Shown here one piece after another: positions 8,377 through 17,222 of a DNA stretch of 64,000 nt. The DNA is taken from positions 83,921-147,920 of the forward strand of contig WTGN01000010.1 in NCBI GenBank assembly GCA_011523545.1, read 5' to 3'. The first letter of the stretch is position 1, and each line of letters begins with the position of its first letter. Both the position numbers and the translations under genes were made by a program. Origin of the DNA: Chloroflexota bacterium. GTDB lineage: Bacteria; Chloroflexota; Anaerolineae; Aggregatilineales; Phototrophicaceae. Under the pieces are notes generated by a model. It was not told where the DNA came from and made no database searches. It saw only the letters and a list, made by a program, of their open reading frames with translations.

Positions 8377-9446
8377 CCGACAGCAAAGGCAAGACCCTGA
8401 CGGATTATGAAATCAGTCGGCGCCGCCGCAACCTGCTGCTGCAGGCGTCGGTGACGCTCTTCGCCCTCGCCATCCTGGCGATCTATCTGATGCCAATGGC
8501 TTACGGCGTGGTCACCTCGCTGAAGTCAAAGGCGCAAACCTCCGACCCCGGCGCGCCGGTATGGCCGGCCGAGGCGCTCGCCTATGAATATGAAGGCGAA
8601 GGCTACGATGTCTTGCAAGTGCCGACCGAGAACGGCATTCGACATTGGGCGCTGGTCAAGAAGGGGCGCCGCGCCAGCCAGTTCATCGACCCGGCGAATC
8701 CGGCGGCTGGCTTGATCGATTGGGAAGGCAACTGGCGGCGGCTTGAGCCGGTGCGTGAATTCGCCGTGCAATGGGACAATTACCCGCGCGCCTGGAACAC
8801 GATTGATTTCGCGCGACTGCTGGCGAACACGCTGCTATACGCCTTCGTCACGATGGTGGGCACGGTCATCTCTTCAGCATGCGCCGCCTATGGCTTCGCC
8901 CGCTTCAACTTTCCGTTCAAGAACGTGCTCTTCATGGTCATGATCGGGACTATCGTGCTGCCGCCGGCGGTGACGCTGGTGCCGAAATACGCCTTCTTCA
9001 TCAATGTGCTCGATTGGGGCGGCACCTGGCTGCCGCTGATCGTGCCGGCCATGTTCGGCAACGCCTACAACATTTTCCTGCTGCGTCAGTATTTCCTGAC
9101 CATTCCGCGGGAAATGGAAGAAGCGGCGCAGATTGATGGCGCCGGGCGCGTCCGCACCTTTGTCGCCGTCATCCTGCCACAAGCGGTGCCGGCGCTGACG
9201 GCGGTCTCGCTCTTCCATTTCTTCTTCGCCTGGAACGATTTCTTCGAGCCGCTGATCTACCTGGCGGGCAACCGCGAAGCCAATCCGATCACGGTCGGCT
9301 TGACGGAGTTCAATGGCCTCTACAGCTCGGAGACGCAGTTGATCCTGGCGGCGGCCGTCATCGCGATGATTCCGCCCCTGGCCATATTCTTCCTGGCCCA
9401 GCGCGTCTTCATCCAGGGCATCGTCGTCACCGGCGTCGACAAGTAA
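8373..9446 (+). CDS. Sugar ABC transporter permease (MalG/UgpE type) with large extracytoplasmic insert
   Basis: A 357-residue permease. The ATG at 8373 overlaps the preceding stop and gives MTDSKGKTLTDYEIS; the frame is open far upstream but that part is not permease-like. Membrane segment 1 is at about residues 25-45. It is followed by an unusual soluble loop of about 95 residues (roughly 50-145, rich in Trp and acidic residues) before segment 2; MalG-type permeases usually have a shorter loop. The EAA motif MEEAAQIDGAGRVRTF is at about 247-262. It pairs with the preceding permease to form the channel. Confidence 0.92.
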   Translation: MTDSKGKTLTDYEISRRRRNLLLQASVTLFALAILAIYLMPMAYGVVTSLKSKAQTSDPGAPVWPAEALAYEYEGEGYDVLQVPTENGIRHWALVKKGRRASQFIDPANPAAGLIDWEGNWRRLEPVREFAVQWDNYPRAWNTIDFARLLANTLLYAFVTMVGTVISSACAAYGFARFNFPFKNVLFMVMIGTIVLPPAVTLVPKYAFFINVLDWGGTWLPLIVPAMFGNAYNIFLLRQYFLTIPREMEEAAQIDGAGRVRTFVAVILPQAVPALTAVSLFHFFFAWNDFFEPLIYLAGNREANPITVGLTEFNGLYSSETQLILAAAVIAMIPPLAIFFLAQRVFIQGIVVTGVDK

Positions 9447-9465
9447 GGCGCTGGCCCGGCCGGCG

Positions 9466-9563
9466 GATGCCGCCCACGCACAATGCCATGCGTCTCGTCA
9501 CGCAGTTGCTCCCCCTCTTTAGCTTGCTGGATGCCCGCAATAGAGATGGCGGGAGGGGGCCGG
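9466..9563 (-). repeat. Copy of the long CGCCATAGAGATGGCG hairpin repeat
   Basis: In the 163-base gap before the GH16 gene. It carries GCCGCCCACGCACAATGCCA, a CTCCCCCTC block and GCCCGCAATAGAGATGGCGGG. The same order of blocks appears at 63880-64000 and, inverted, at 19801-19933, so this is one interspersed family of roughly 100-130 bases. Confidence 0.7.
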
Positions 9564-9609
9564 TGGCTGGGGTTGGCTAGGAAAAACGTAAACAAGAAAA
9601 GGAGGCGTC

Positions 9610-12348
9610 ATGACAAGGAAAAAACTCGCGGCAGTTTTGATAATGCTGTCGCTGCTGTGGACTGCCGGGCTCGGCTGGGGCCAGGCTGCCGACGCGAGTG
9701 TTCTCGCGGATTACGAGCTGGACGAGCTCTTTGAAGGGCGCGACGCACACAACAACGCCATCGGTCATGCGCCTTGGGGCGATATCGCCGGCAACGTCCA
9801 GCTTTCCCTCGCTGAAATGGAACGCGCCGACGGCATATCGACTGTCCTGCAAATCGATTATGACATCGGCGCTTGGGGCGGTTTCACCCATGCCTTCACT
9901 GATGGCGAAAACTGGGTCAGCGCCGATTGGACGCCCTACAACGCCTTGCGCTTCTGGCTCCACGGCAGCAATACCGGCGCGGCTGTCCAGGTCGAAATCT
10001 TCGACAATCGCAATCCCAATATCCCCGGCGACAGCGCCGAACGCTGGTATTACCGTATCGCCGATGATTATGTAGGCTGGCAAGAATTCACCATCGAGTT
10101 CCGCAGCTTCCAGCGGCGCTCTGATTGGCAGCCGGGCGGCGCGCCCGATGATGGCCTGGGCCTGGACCTGGTGTCGGGCCTCGCTTTCGGCTTCCCCGCC
10201 GGCGTCGGCGCGCAAACCGCCTACCTCGACGATGTGCGCCTGGTCAGGCTTGATGTCCAACCTATGATGCTGGACGACTTTGAAACGGACATGCTCTTCA
10301 TCGGCGCGGACGCCGACGGCAACGACATCGGTTATGTGACCTGGGGCGATACCGCGGGCAATGTCGAGCTCAGCCTCTTCACCGCCCAACGCGGCGGCCA
10401 GACATCATCGGCGCTCAACATCAACTTTGATATCGCGGCTTGGGGCGGCTTCAGCCATGTCTTCAACGATGGCGATAATTGGACGGGCATGGATTGGCGC
10501 GATTATAACGCCATCAGTTTCGCCTTCCTGGGCAACAACACCGGCGGCGTCGTCCAGTTGGAGATATTTGACAATCGCAATCTTGAGCTGGCCGGCGACA
10601 GCGCCGAACGCTGGTTCTATCGCTTTGCCGACGATGCTTACGGCTGGCGGCTGCTCGAGATCCCCTTCGTCGATTTTCAGCGTCGATCGGATTGGCAGCC
10701 GGCGGGCGCGCCTGACGATGGCCTGGGGCTCGATGCCGTGTCCGGTTATGCCTTTTCCCTGCCGGCTGGCATCGGCAGCGCCTTCGCCATCATAGACGAC
10801 GTGCAATTGGTGGCCTTGCAAGGCGTCGCCTCGCCTGTTCCGGCGCCTGCTGAAGAGACGGTAGCGGAAGCCGCCCCAGCCGATTTGCCGCCGGTCCCGC
10901 TCAACGAAGCGCTGCTCGCGCCCATGCCCGCGGCCGAACCGGTGATGGTCGCCGATTATGAAAGCGGGCTCCAATATGTCAGTCAAGCGGATGGCGCCGC
11001 GATCGGCTTCGTGCCCTGGGGCGACAGCACCGCCAACGCCATCATCGGCGCCAGCCAGATATTGCCCTTCACTGAGCTGGCCATCCCCGGCGCCAGCGCG
11101 CCCAATCAGATCATGCGCATCGACTATAACATCGGCGCCTGGGGCGGCTTCACCCATGCATTCAGCGACGGCATCAGCTGGCAAAGCATGGACTGGACCG
11201 GCCACAACGCCCTGCAATTCTGGCTTTACGGCAATGACAGCGGGCGCGTCGTGCAAGTCGAGATCTTCGACAATCGCGGGCTGGACAGCAATGCCGATTC
11301 CGCCGAGCGCTTCTTCTATCACTTGCTGGACGACTACGAAGGCTGGCGGCAATTCACCATCCCCTTCGCCTTCTTCCAGCGCCGCGCCGATTGGCAGCCC
11401 GGCGGCGCGCCCGATGACGGCTTCAATCTGGATGCCGTCTGGGGTTATGCTTTTGGCTTCCCGGCTGGCGTCGGCGCGCAAACCGCTTATCTCGACAGCC
11501 TGATGATCGTCGTCGTGGATGACCCCAGTCAGATTCAAATCAGCGGGGACGACAGCGTGATCGAGTTCGACATCGACGAAAGCATCGGCTGGGACAGTCG
11601 TGAATGGCAGCTGCTCTGGTCGGATGAGTTTGACGCCGCGGCCGGCTCGCCGATCGACAGCCAGTCCTGGACCTGCGAGGTCGGCGGGCATGGCTGGGGC
11701 AATAATGAGCTGGAGTATTACACCGACCGAGTCGAGAACGCCGCCCATGACGGCGCCGGCAACCTGGTCATCACCGCGCGTGAGGAGACGCTGGACGGCT
11801 CAAGCTGCCACTACGGCGAATGCCTCTACACCTCAGCCCGCTGCATCACGCAGGACAAGGTCGAGTTCACTTATGGCCGCGTCGAGGCGCGCATCGACAT
11901 CCCGAACGGGCAGGGCATCTGGCCCGCCTTCTGGATGCTGGGCGCCAACTTCCCCGAGATCGGCTGGCCCCTCAGCGGCGAGATCGACATCCTCGAAAAT
12001 GTCGGCGAGAAAAACGTCGTCTACGGCGCTTTGCATGGCCCCGGCTACAGCGGCGCAGGCAACATCGGCCATGTCTATCGCGCCGATGTCAACTTCGATG
12101 AAGGCTTCCATGTCTATGCCATCGACTGGGATGAAAATGTCATCCGCTGGTATGTCGACGGCGAACTCGTCAACTTGACCAGCGCCAAAGACCTGGACGG
12201 CGCATCTTGGGTCTACGACCATGATTTCTTCCTGCTGATGAATGTGGCGGTCGGCGGTTACTGGCCCGGCAACCCGGATGAGACGACCACGTTCCCGCAG
12301 GAGATGATCGTCGATTACGTGCGCGTCTATCAGCTGGCGGAGGCGTAG
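9610..12348 (+). CDS. Secreted GH16 beta-glucanase (laminarinase-like) with three carbohydrate-binding modules
   Basis: A 912-residue secreted enzyme. Residues 1-26 are a signal peptide. Three homologous beta-sandwich modules, similar in pattern to CBM11-type domains, start near residues 30, 217 and 443; each has IGAWGGFTHAF-like, VEIFDNR, DSAERW and FQRRSDWQPGGAPDDG blocks. A Pro/Ala/Glu linker separates modules 2 and 3. The catalytic GH16 domain runs from about 663 to the end. The signature EIDILE gives nucleophile Glu791, Asp793 and acid/base Glu796, the spacing typical of laminarinases/lichenases. The gene follows the LacI-controlled sugar transporter, so the protein likely cuts beta-1,3(-1,4)-glucan outside the cell for import. 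Module family number is inferred from motifs only. Confidence 0.93.
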   Translation: MTRKKLAAVLIMLSLLWTAGLGWGQAADASVLADYELDELFEGRDAHNNAIGHAPWGDIAGNVQLSLAEMERADGISTVLQIDYDIGAWGGFTHAFTDGENWVSADWTPYNALRFWLHGSNTGAAVQVEIFDNRNPNIPGDSAERWYYRIADDYVGWQEFTIEFRSFQRRSDWQPGGAPDDGLGLDLVSGLAFGFPAGVGAQTAYLDDVRLVRLDVQPMMLDDFETDMLFIGADADGNDIGYVTWGDTAGNVELSLFTAQRGGQTSSALNINFDIAAWGGFSHVFNDGDNWTGMDWRDYNAISFAFLGNNTGGVVQLEIFDNRNLELAGDSAERWFYRFADDAYGWRLLEIPFVDFQRRSDWQPAGAPDDGLGLDAVSGYAFSLPAGIGSAFAIIDDVQLVALQGVASPVPAPAEETVAEAAPADLPPVPLNEALLAPMPAAEPVMVADYESGLQYVSQADGAAIGFVPWGDSTANAIIGASQILPFTELAIPGASAPNQIMRIDYNIGAWGGFTHAFSDGISWQSMDWTGHNALQFWLYGNDSGRVVQVEIFDNRGLDSNADSAERFFYHLLDDYEGWRQFTIPFAFFQRRADWQPGGAPDDGFNLDAVWGYAFGFPAGVGAQTAYLDSLMIVVVDDPSQIQISGDDSVIEFDIDESIGWDSREWQLLWSDEFDAAAGSPIDSQSWTCEVGGHGWGNNELEYYTDRVENAAHDGAGNLVITAREETLDGSSCHYGECLYTSARCITQDKVEFTYGRVEARIDIPNGQGIWPAFWMLGANFPEIGWPLSGEIDILENVGEKNVVYGALHGPGYSGAGNIGHVYRADVNFDEGFHVYAIDWDENVIRWYVDGELVNLTSAKDLDGASWVYDHDFFLLMNVAVGGYWPGNPDETTTFPQEMIVDYVRVYQLAEA

Positions 12349-12406
12349 CCCGTCGGCGGCGCGTTAACTGAAAAGAGCGGAGCAGCCTCATCAAATGGTG
12401 GGGCTG

Positions 12407-13984
12407 CTAAATCGCCCCATCCGTATAGACATCATCCACCTGCCGCAGTATCCCCAGCGGATTCCCATCCTTGAGCGCATCCGGCAGCAGCGCGTCAGGC
12501 ACATTCTGGAAGGCGATGGGACGCATGAAGCGGTAAATCGCGTTCATGCCGACCGAGGTGGTGCCGGGCGCGGTCGTGGCCGGGTAGGGGCCGCCATGCT
12601 GCATCGCCCCCACAACGGCGACGCCAGTGGGGAAGCCATTCCAGATGACCCGTCCCGCCTTCTCGCGCAGTTGATGCAGCAGATCGCCGATGTCCTCCAG
12701 TTCGTCCGCTTCGGCATGCACCGTGCTGGTCAGGTTGCCTTCGAGCGCGTCGACAGTTGCGCGCAGGTCGTCGGCGTCGTCACAGACGACGAAGAGCGTG
12801 ACCGGCCCGAAGTGCTCGATTTGCAGGCGGTCATCGGCGCGGATGGCGGCCGCGCTCGTGCGCATCACCGTGTTGCTGAAGCAGAAGTAATCGCTGTCGG
12901 CGATGGCGTCGCCGCCGGTCAAGACGCTGATATCGGGGTTTCTAAGGGTCTGGCCGACCGCCCCCTCAAGGCCGCGCGCGATCGTCTCGTTGAGCAGGAC
13001 GCCGGCCGGCGCCGCGCTCATCTTCTCGGTCACATCGGCGATGAAACTTTGCGCCGCTTCGCCCGCTTGCAGCAGGACCAAGCCGGGATTGGTGCAGAAC
13101 TGCCCCGTGCCCATTGTGACGGACGCCACCAGGCCCTCAGCGATATCATCGGCGCGCGCGGCCAGCGCGCCCGGTGTGATGACCACCGGATTGACGCTGC
13201 CCATCTCGGCGTAGACGGGGACCGGTCGCGGACGGCGGGCGGCGGCATCGTAAATCGCCCGACCACCGCGCAGCGAGCCGGTGAAGCCGACCGCTTCAAT
13301 TGCCTCATGCGCCACCAGCCACTGGCCGACATCAATCCCCGCCCCCTGAAGCATGGAGAAGGACCCGGCGGGATAGCCCTGCGCCTCGACCGCGGCCTTG
13401 AGCGCCAGCGCGAACATCTCCGATGTGGCCGGATGCCCCGGGTGCGCCTTGACGACCACCGGGCAGCCCGCCGCCAAAGCCGAGGCGGTATCGCCGCCGG
13501 CCACTGCGAAGGCAAAGGGGAAATTGCTCGCCGCGAAAATAGCGACCGGCCCAACCGGAAACTGCATCTGACGAATGGACGGCTGGCCCGGCGCCTCGCT
13601 GTTGATGATGGCGCGCAGATAATCTCCTTCGCGCAGCAAGTTTGCGAAGGCGCGGAATTGCCCGGTGGTGCGGGCGCGCTCGCCAGTCAAACGGGGCAGC
13701 CCGAGGCCAGTCTCGCGGTCGGCGCAATCCAGCAGCTCGTCGCCCAGCGCTTCGATCTGCGCCGCGATTTCATCGAGGAAAGCGGCGATCTGCGCTGAGG
13801 AATAATGCCGTATCTCGTCGAATGCGGCGCCGGCCGCGGCAACTGCCCGATCGACCTCCGCCGCCGTCGCGCTGTGAAAGGGCAGGGCGGCCCGCTCCTT
13901 CCTGCGTGGATCGACGCTGAAGAAAGTCTCGGCGCCCTCCGCTGATGTCGCCCCGGCGACATAATTGTGGCCCGTGAGTTGCAT
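12407..13984 (-). CDS. Aldehyde dehydrogenase, ketoglutarate-semialdehyde dehydrogenase type
   Basis: A 525-residue NAD(P)-dependent aldehyde dehydrogenase. Catalytic residues are visible: Asn154 in AASNFPFAF, Glu260 in YAEMGSVNPV and nucleophile Cys297 in MGTGQFCTNPG. The FCTNPG (rather than FCxxGQRC) form and the N-terminal GHNYVAG are typical of alpha-ketoglutaric-semialdehyde dehydrogenases. A GAGAGG-type ribosome site precedes the ATG. It starts 10 bases after the DapA-family gene, so the two form an operon: dehydratase/deaminase then semialdehyde oxidation to 2-oxoglutarate. The upstream sugar (pentose, glucarate or hydroxyproline route) is not fixed by the sequence. Confidence 0.85.
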   Translation of the reverse strand: MQLTGHNYVAGATSAEGAETFFSVDPRRKERAALPFHSATAAEVDRAVAAAGAAFDEIRHYSSAQIAAFLDEIAAQIEALGDELLDCADRETGLGLPRLTGERARTTGQFRAFANLLREGDYLRAIINSEAPGQPSIRQMQFPVGPVAIFAASNFPFAFAVAGGDTASALAAGCPVVVKAHPGHPATSEMFALALKAAVEAQGYPAGSFSMLQGAGIDVGQWLVAHEAIEAVGFTGSLRGGRAIYDAAARRPRPVPVYAEMGSVNPVVITPGALAARADDIAEGLVASVTMGTGQFCTNPGLVLLQAGEAAQSFIADVTEKMSAAPAGVLLNETIARGLEGAVGQTLRNPDISVLTGGDAIADSDYFCFSNTVMRTSAAAIRADDRLQIEHFGPVTLFVVCDDADDLRATVDALEGNLTSTVHAEADELEDIGDLLHQLREKAGRVIWNGFPTGVAVVGAMQHGGPYPATTAPGTTSVGMNAIYRFMRPIAFQNVPDALLPDALKDGNPLGILRQVDDVYTDGAI

Positions 13985-13994
13985 GGCTGACCTC

Positions 13995-14909
13995 TCAGTT
14001 TCTGTTGGCGACTCTCAAATCGAGTGCATCAACTATAGCGAAAAATGCGGGCAGATCACATTCGTCGAATGGCGCCGTCGGCCGGCGCACGGTGGCATGG
14101 CGGATGCTGCCATGGCGCTTCATCAAATGCTTGCGCATGTGCAGCGAATACTCATGGCCCCGCCCGGAAACGGCCTGGGTCAAGGGCGCGCCCATCTTGA
14201 TGATCGCCTCGGCGGCCCCCTTTTCGCCCCGTTGCCAGCTGTCCCAGGCCGCCAGAAAAATCTCGTTGAAGCCGACGCCGGGGATCAAGCCGGCCGCGCC
14301 ATTGCGCAGCTCTTCGAGCACGGTGATCCCGCCGCCACCGCCAAACATGTGCGCGTCATCCGCCAGCAGCGGCGCCAGCGCCTTCATCTTGGCCGCCGAG
14401 CCGGGGCCTTCCAGCTTGAAGTAGCAGACGTTGGGCGCGCCCACCGCGATTTCCGCCAGCGCCTCCGCTGGCAGCTCGCTGTGGCGATACTGCGGGATAT
14501 GCGGCGCCTGCTGCAGAATGATCGGGCAGTCGCTGGCTCTGCCAAGTTCGATGTAGAAATCCACCAGCGCCTGTGCGCCATTGTCCATCGTCGGTGGCGG
14601 CAAAGCCATCAACGCGGCCGGTTGGTATTGTGCCAAAGCCCGCGCCTGCTGCAACGCCGCTTCGCTGCTGTTGGGCGCGATGCCAATGATCAAGGGCAGG
14701 GCGCCCGCCAATTCGCTGGCGACGATCGCGACCGTCTCCAACCGCTCCGCATCAGTCATCTTGTAGGCTTCGCTGGCGAAACCGTTGATGCCGATGGCAT
14801 GCACGCCGCCGTCGACTTCGAAGCGCAGGATGGCGCGCAGGCCGTCAGCGTCAATGCCGCCGCTTTCATCAAAGGGCGTGAACAAAATAGGAGCGATGCC
14901 GTCTAACAT
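13995..14909 (-). CDS. DapA-family lyase/dehydratase (Tyr position replaced)
   Basis: A 304-residue (beta/alpha)8 aldolase-superfamily enzyme. The Schiff-base lysine is Lys165 in YFKLEGPGS, and the GFASE motif at 43-47 corresponds to the GxxGE carboxylate-binding loop. Where DHDPS/NAL enzymes have the catalytic Tyr in ILYNxP, this protein reads IILQQAP, placing Gln133 at that site; the PPY motif is also PPPT. It is therefore unlikely to be true DapA. With the following semialdehyde dehydrogenase it fits a 2-keto-3-deoxy-pentonate/glucarate dehydratase or a pyrroline-hydroxycarboxylate deaminase role (inference). Confidence 0.8.
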   Translation of the reverse strand: MLDGIAPILFTPFDESGGIDADGLRAILRFEVDGGVHAIGINGFASEAYKMTDAERLETVAIVASELAGALPLIIGIAPNSSEAALQQARALAQYQPAALMALPPPTMDNGAQALVDFYIELGRASDCPIILQQAPHIPQYRHSELPAEALAEIAVGAPNVCYFKLEGPGSAAKMKALAPLLADDAHMFGGGGGITVLEELRNGAAGLIPGVGFNEIFLAAWDSWQRGEKGAAEAIIKMGAPLTQAVSGRGHEYSLHMRKHLMKRHGSIRHATVRRPTAPFDECDLPAFFAIVDALDLRVANRN

Positions 14910-15010
14910 GGAATAGTCTACGATTGAGTCAATAATTTGATCATTTTACCACAGTCCCTCGCAAGTCACGGTTCGCCTAACACAAAGTAATAAACCCGCG
15001 ACATCAGGAG

Positions 15011-15090
15011 TCCGTAGGGGCGAGCCATTGGGTCGCCCGTGATAATGATTGCACGCGCATTAGGGCGAGCCACCGTCTCGCCCCTACGGA
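15011..15090. repeat. Full-length GTAGGGGCGA palindromic repeat (80 bp, MITE-like)
   Basis: Perfect 13-base terminal inverted repeats TCCGTAGGGGCGA / TCGCCCCTACGGA enclose two smaller hairpins (GGCGAGCCATTGGGTCGCC and GGGCGAGCCACCGTCTCGCCC). It is the clearest copy of this family and fills most of the gap between the DapA-family and Gfo/Idh genes. There is no coding capacity. Confidence 0.85.
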
Positions 15091-15095
15091 TTTGC

Positions 15096-16241
15096 TTATT
15101 CAAACTGCGGAATCTCGACGCGGGCGCCGCCATTCATCGCCGATTCGTGGGCGCAGACGCCGGCGGCGGTCCAGGCGGCAGTCGTCAGCGCGTTTGGCCA
15201 AGGCTCGCGCTCTTCGATGATGCTGCTGACGAATTCATGCACCAGATGCGGGTGCGAGCCGCCATGCCCGCCACCCTGCAAGAAGGACAGATGCGCCTGT
15301 GTCTCGTCGTAGACGCCCTGCTGGGTGAAACGCGCGATCGCCGCCGGCAGCAGATCTTGACGATCGGGCACATCCAGGCGCTCGCTGGTGATGTCGTTGC
15401 CGCGCCCCCATTGGGTGACCACCGGCTTCATGCGGAAGACAACCGGCGGCTCGTCCTCAATCTGCTCCCATTCAAAGGTCGCCTTCTCGCCATAGATGTT
15501 GAAGCTCTCGGTGTAGCCGCGCGCGGTGTGGAAGAGGCTGCGCGTGACCTCGGCCGACAGCGGCGGATCGCTGCTGAGTTCGTAGATGGCGGTTTCAATG
15601 GGGAAGGGATTGCCATACTGCTCGTGCAATTCGGCGCGCATCACGCCCGAGCCGAAGCAATGCACCGCCTTCGCTTGCGTCCGCGCCAGCGCCAGCACCG
15701 GCGAGACGGCGTGCGTCGCATAATGCATCGGCGGCAAGCCCATCCAATAGGGCGGCCAGTATTCCATGTCCTGGTAATGGGCGCCGCGCAAGAATTGGAT
15801 GCGCCCGATCTCGTCCCGCTTGATCATCTCCTGCACATGCAGAAAACGCCGCGTGTAAACGGCCGTCTCCATGCCCATATAGTTCACTCCGCTTTCGCTT
15901 TGGGCTGCGACGATCGCTTCGAGGTCGGCGATGCTGGTCGCCATCGGCACGGTGCAGGCGCAGTGTTTGCCCGCCTGCAATACCGCGACCGTCTGCTCGG
16001 CATGGAGTGGGATGGGGGTGACCAGGTGCACGGCATCGACGGAATCGTCAGCGAGCACGTCGACCAGGTCGAGGACGCGTTTCTCAACGTCAAAGCGATC
16101 GCCGATTTTCTGCAAGACCGCCGGATCGGAGTCGCAGATGGTCAGGCTCTCGACGTTGGGGTGGTGCAGGTAGATGGGCACAAACTCGGCGCCGAAGCTG
16201 AGCCCGGCGAGCGCGACCTTGATTTTGCGAGATTCGGACAT
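15096..16241 (-). CDS. Gfo/Idh/MocA-family dehydrogenase
   Basis: A 381-residue NAD(P)-dependent oxidoreductase. The N-terminal Rossmann fold is seen in KIKVALAGLSFGAEFVPIY and the conserved block is GKHCACTVPMATS, where EKP is usual, so the Lys of the classical EKP motif is replaced by Val (CTVP). The C-terminal half has the alpha/beta substrate domain. An AAGGAG ribosome site lies before the ATG. It sits between the DapA/semialdehyde-dehydrogenase pair and a sugar ABC cassette, all on the minus strand, so it probably oxidises the imported sugar or sugar acid (inference). Confidence 0.85.
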   Translation of the reverse strand: MSESRKIKVALAGLSFGAEFVPIYLHHPNVESLTICDSDPAVLQKIGDRFDVEKRVLDLVDVLADDSVDAVHLVTPIPLHAEQTVAVLQAGKHCACTVPMATSIADLEAIVAAQSESGVNYMGMETAVYTRRFLHVQEMIKRDEIGRIQFLRGAHYQDMEYWPPYWMGLPPMHYATHAVSPVLALARTQAKAVHCFGSGVMRAELHEQYGNPFPIETAIYELSSDPPLSAEVTRSLFHTARGYTESFNIYGEKATFEWEQIEDEPPVVFRMKPVVTQWGRGNDITSERLDVPDRQDLLPAAIARFTQQGVYDETQAHLSFLQGGGHGGSHPHLVHEFVSSIIEEREPWPNALTTAAWTAAGVCAHESAMNGGARVEIPQFE

Positions 16242-16270
16242 CGTCGTGTTCTCCTTGATTTGGCATACGA

Positions 16271-16346
16271 TACGGGCGATTCACAGAATCGCCCCTACAA
16301 TGTCCTTATATATAGTTAACTGTAGGGGCGACTCTGTGAGTCGCCC
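16271..16346. repeat. GTAGGGGCGA-family palindromic repeat
   Basis: Two hairpins (GGGCGATTCACAGAATCGCCC and GGGGCGACTCTGTGAGTCGCCC) are arranged tail to tail, in the gap between the Gfo/Idh gene and the permease. Confidence 0.75.
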
Positions 16347-16373
16347 ACCAGTACTTCAAAATGTGCCTTAATG

Positions 16374-17222
16374 CTAGCCCTGCACCGCGCCGAAGGTGAT
16401 GCCCTCCACCAACTGCCGCTGCGTCAGCATCAGCAGCGGCACCAGCGGCAGCAAGACAAACATGCCGGCCGTCGCCACCAGATCGAGATTGCTCGAGTTA
16501 TAGTCGGCTTCGCGCGGCGGGATCGTATACAGCTTGGTCGTGAGGACTTGGGTATCCGGCGATGTCGACAAGGTAAAGACGAACAGGAATTCGTTCCAGC
16601 CGCCGATGAAGAGCAGCAGGAAGCTGACGAAGACGCCCGGCATGGCAATGGGCATGATGATGCGGAACAGGGTCATGAACCGCCCGGCGCCATCAATGGC
16701 GGCCGCGTCGTCTAGCTCGCGCGGGATGCCGTTGAAATAGGCGAATTGCAGCAAGGTGGCCAGCGGCATGCCGCCAGCGGTGAAGACGAGTATGAGTCCG
16801 ATATGCGTATCGAGCAGGTTGAACTGAAGATAAGCGATGAAAATGGGTCCCAGCGTGACCATGGCCGGAACCGCCATGCTGGCGACCAGCAAACCGTACA
16901 TGAATGTGCGCCCGCGGAAGGTCCCACGGCTGAATGCGTAAGCCGCCATCGCGCCCAGCACGGTCGCCGCCAAGCCCGAGCCGCCCGCCAAAATAAACGT
17001 GTTGCGCAGCGTCAACCCAAAGTCCCACGCCCGCGCCATGTAGGGATAATTCTCCATTGTCGGGTAGCGGGGAATAATCGTGGCCGGGATGCGGTTGACC
17101 TCGGCGACTGACTTGAATGAGGTCAACGCCATAAACAGCACGGGAAAAACCAGGCCGACCAAGACGACGACCAGCAGGGTGTATAGCAAGGCATTTCGTA
17201 GACGCCGCCGTCGATGAATCAT
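16374..17222 (-). CDS. Carbohydrate ABC transporter permease (MalG type)
   Basis: A 282-residue permease starting MIHRRRRLRNALLYTLLVVV. The start is chosen because its ATG overlaps the preceding permease stop by one base (TGATG); the frame is open further upstream but that part reads as a shadow of the preceding gene. Six membrane segments are predicted. The EAA motif reads LDDAAAIDGAGRFMTLF. It closes the second sugar cassette, which again lacks an ATPase gene. Confidence 0.9.
   Translation of the reverse strand: MIHRRRRLRNALLYTLLVVVLVGLVFPVLFMALTSFKSVAEVNRIPATIIPRYPTMENYPYMARAWDFGLTLRNTFILAGGSGLAATVLGAMAAYAFSRGTFRGRTFMYGLLVASMAVPAMVTLGPIFIAYLQFNLLDTHIGLILVFTAGGMPLATLLQFAYFNGIPRELDDAAAIDGAGRFMTLFRIIMPIAMPGVFVSFLLLFIGGWNEFLFVFTLSTSPDTQVLTTKLYTIPPREADYNSSNLDLVATAGMFVLLPLVPLLMLTQRQLVEGITFGAVQG

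Noticed and set aside
10405..11748. 447-codon minus-strand open frame inside the GH16 gene
   Set aside because: Antisense shadow; the internal duplications of the GH16 modules keep the opposite frame open.
12395..13798. 467-codon open frame on the plus strand opposite the aldehyde dehydrogenase
   Set aside because: Lies antisense to a gene with intact catalytic motifs; translation is Arg/Gly/His-rich without domains, as expected for an antisense frame in GC-rich DNA.
15039..16319. 426-codon plus-strand frame opposite the Gfo/Idh/MocA gene
   Set aside because: Shadow of a well-supported minus-strand gene; starts inside a repeat.
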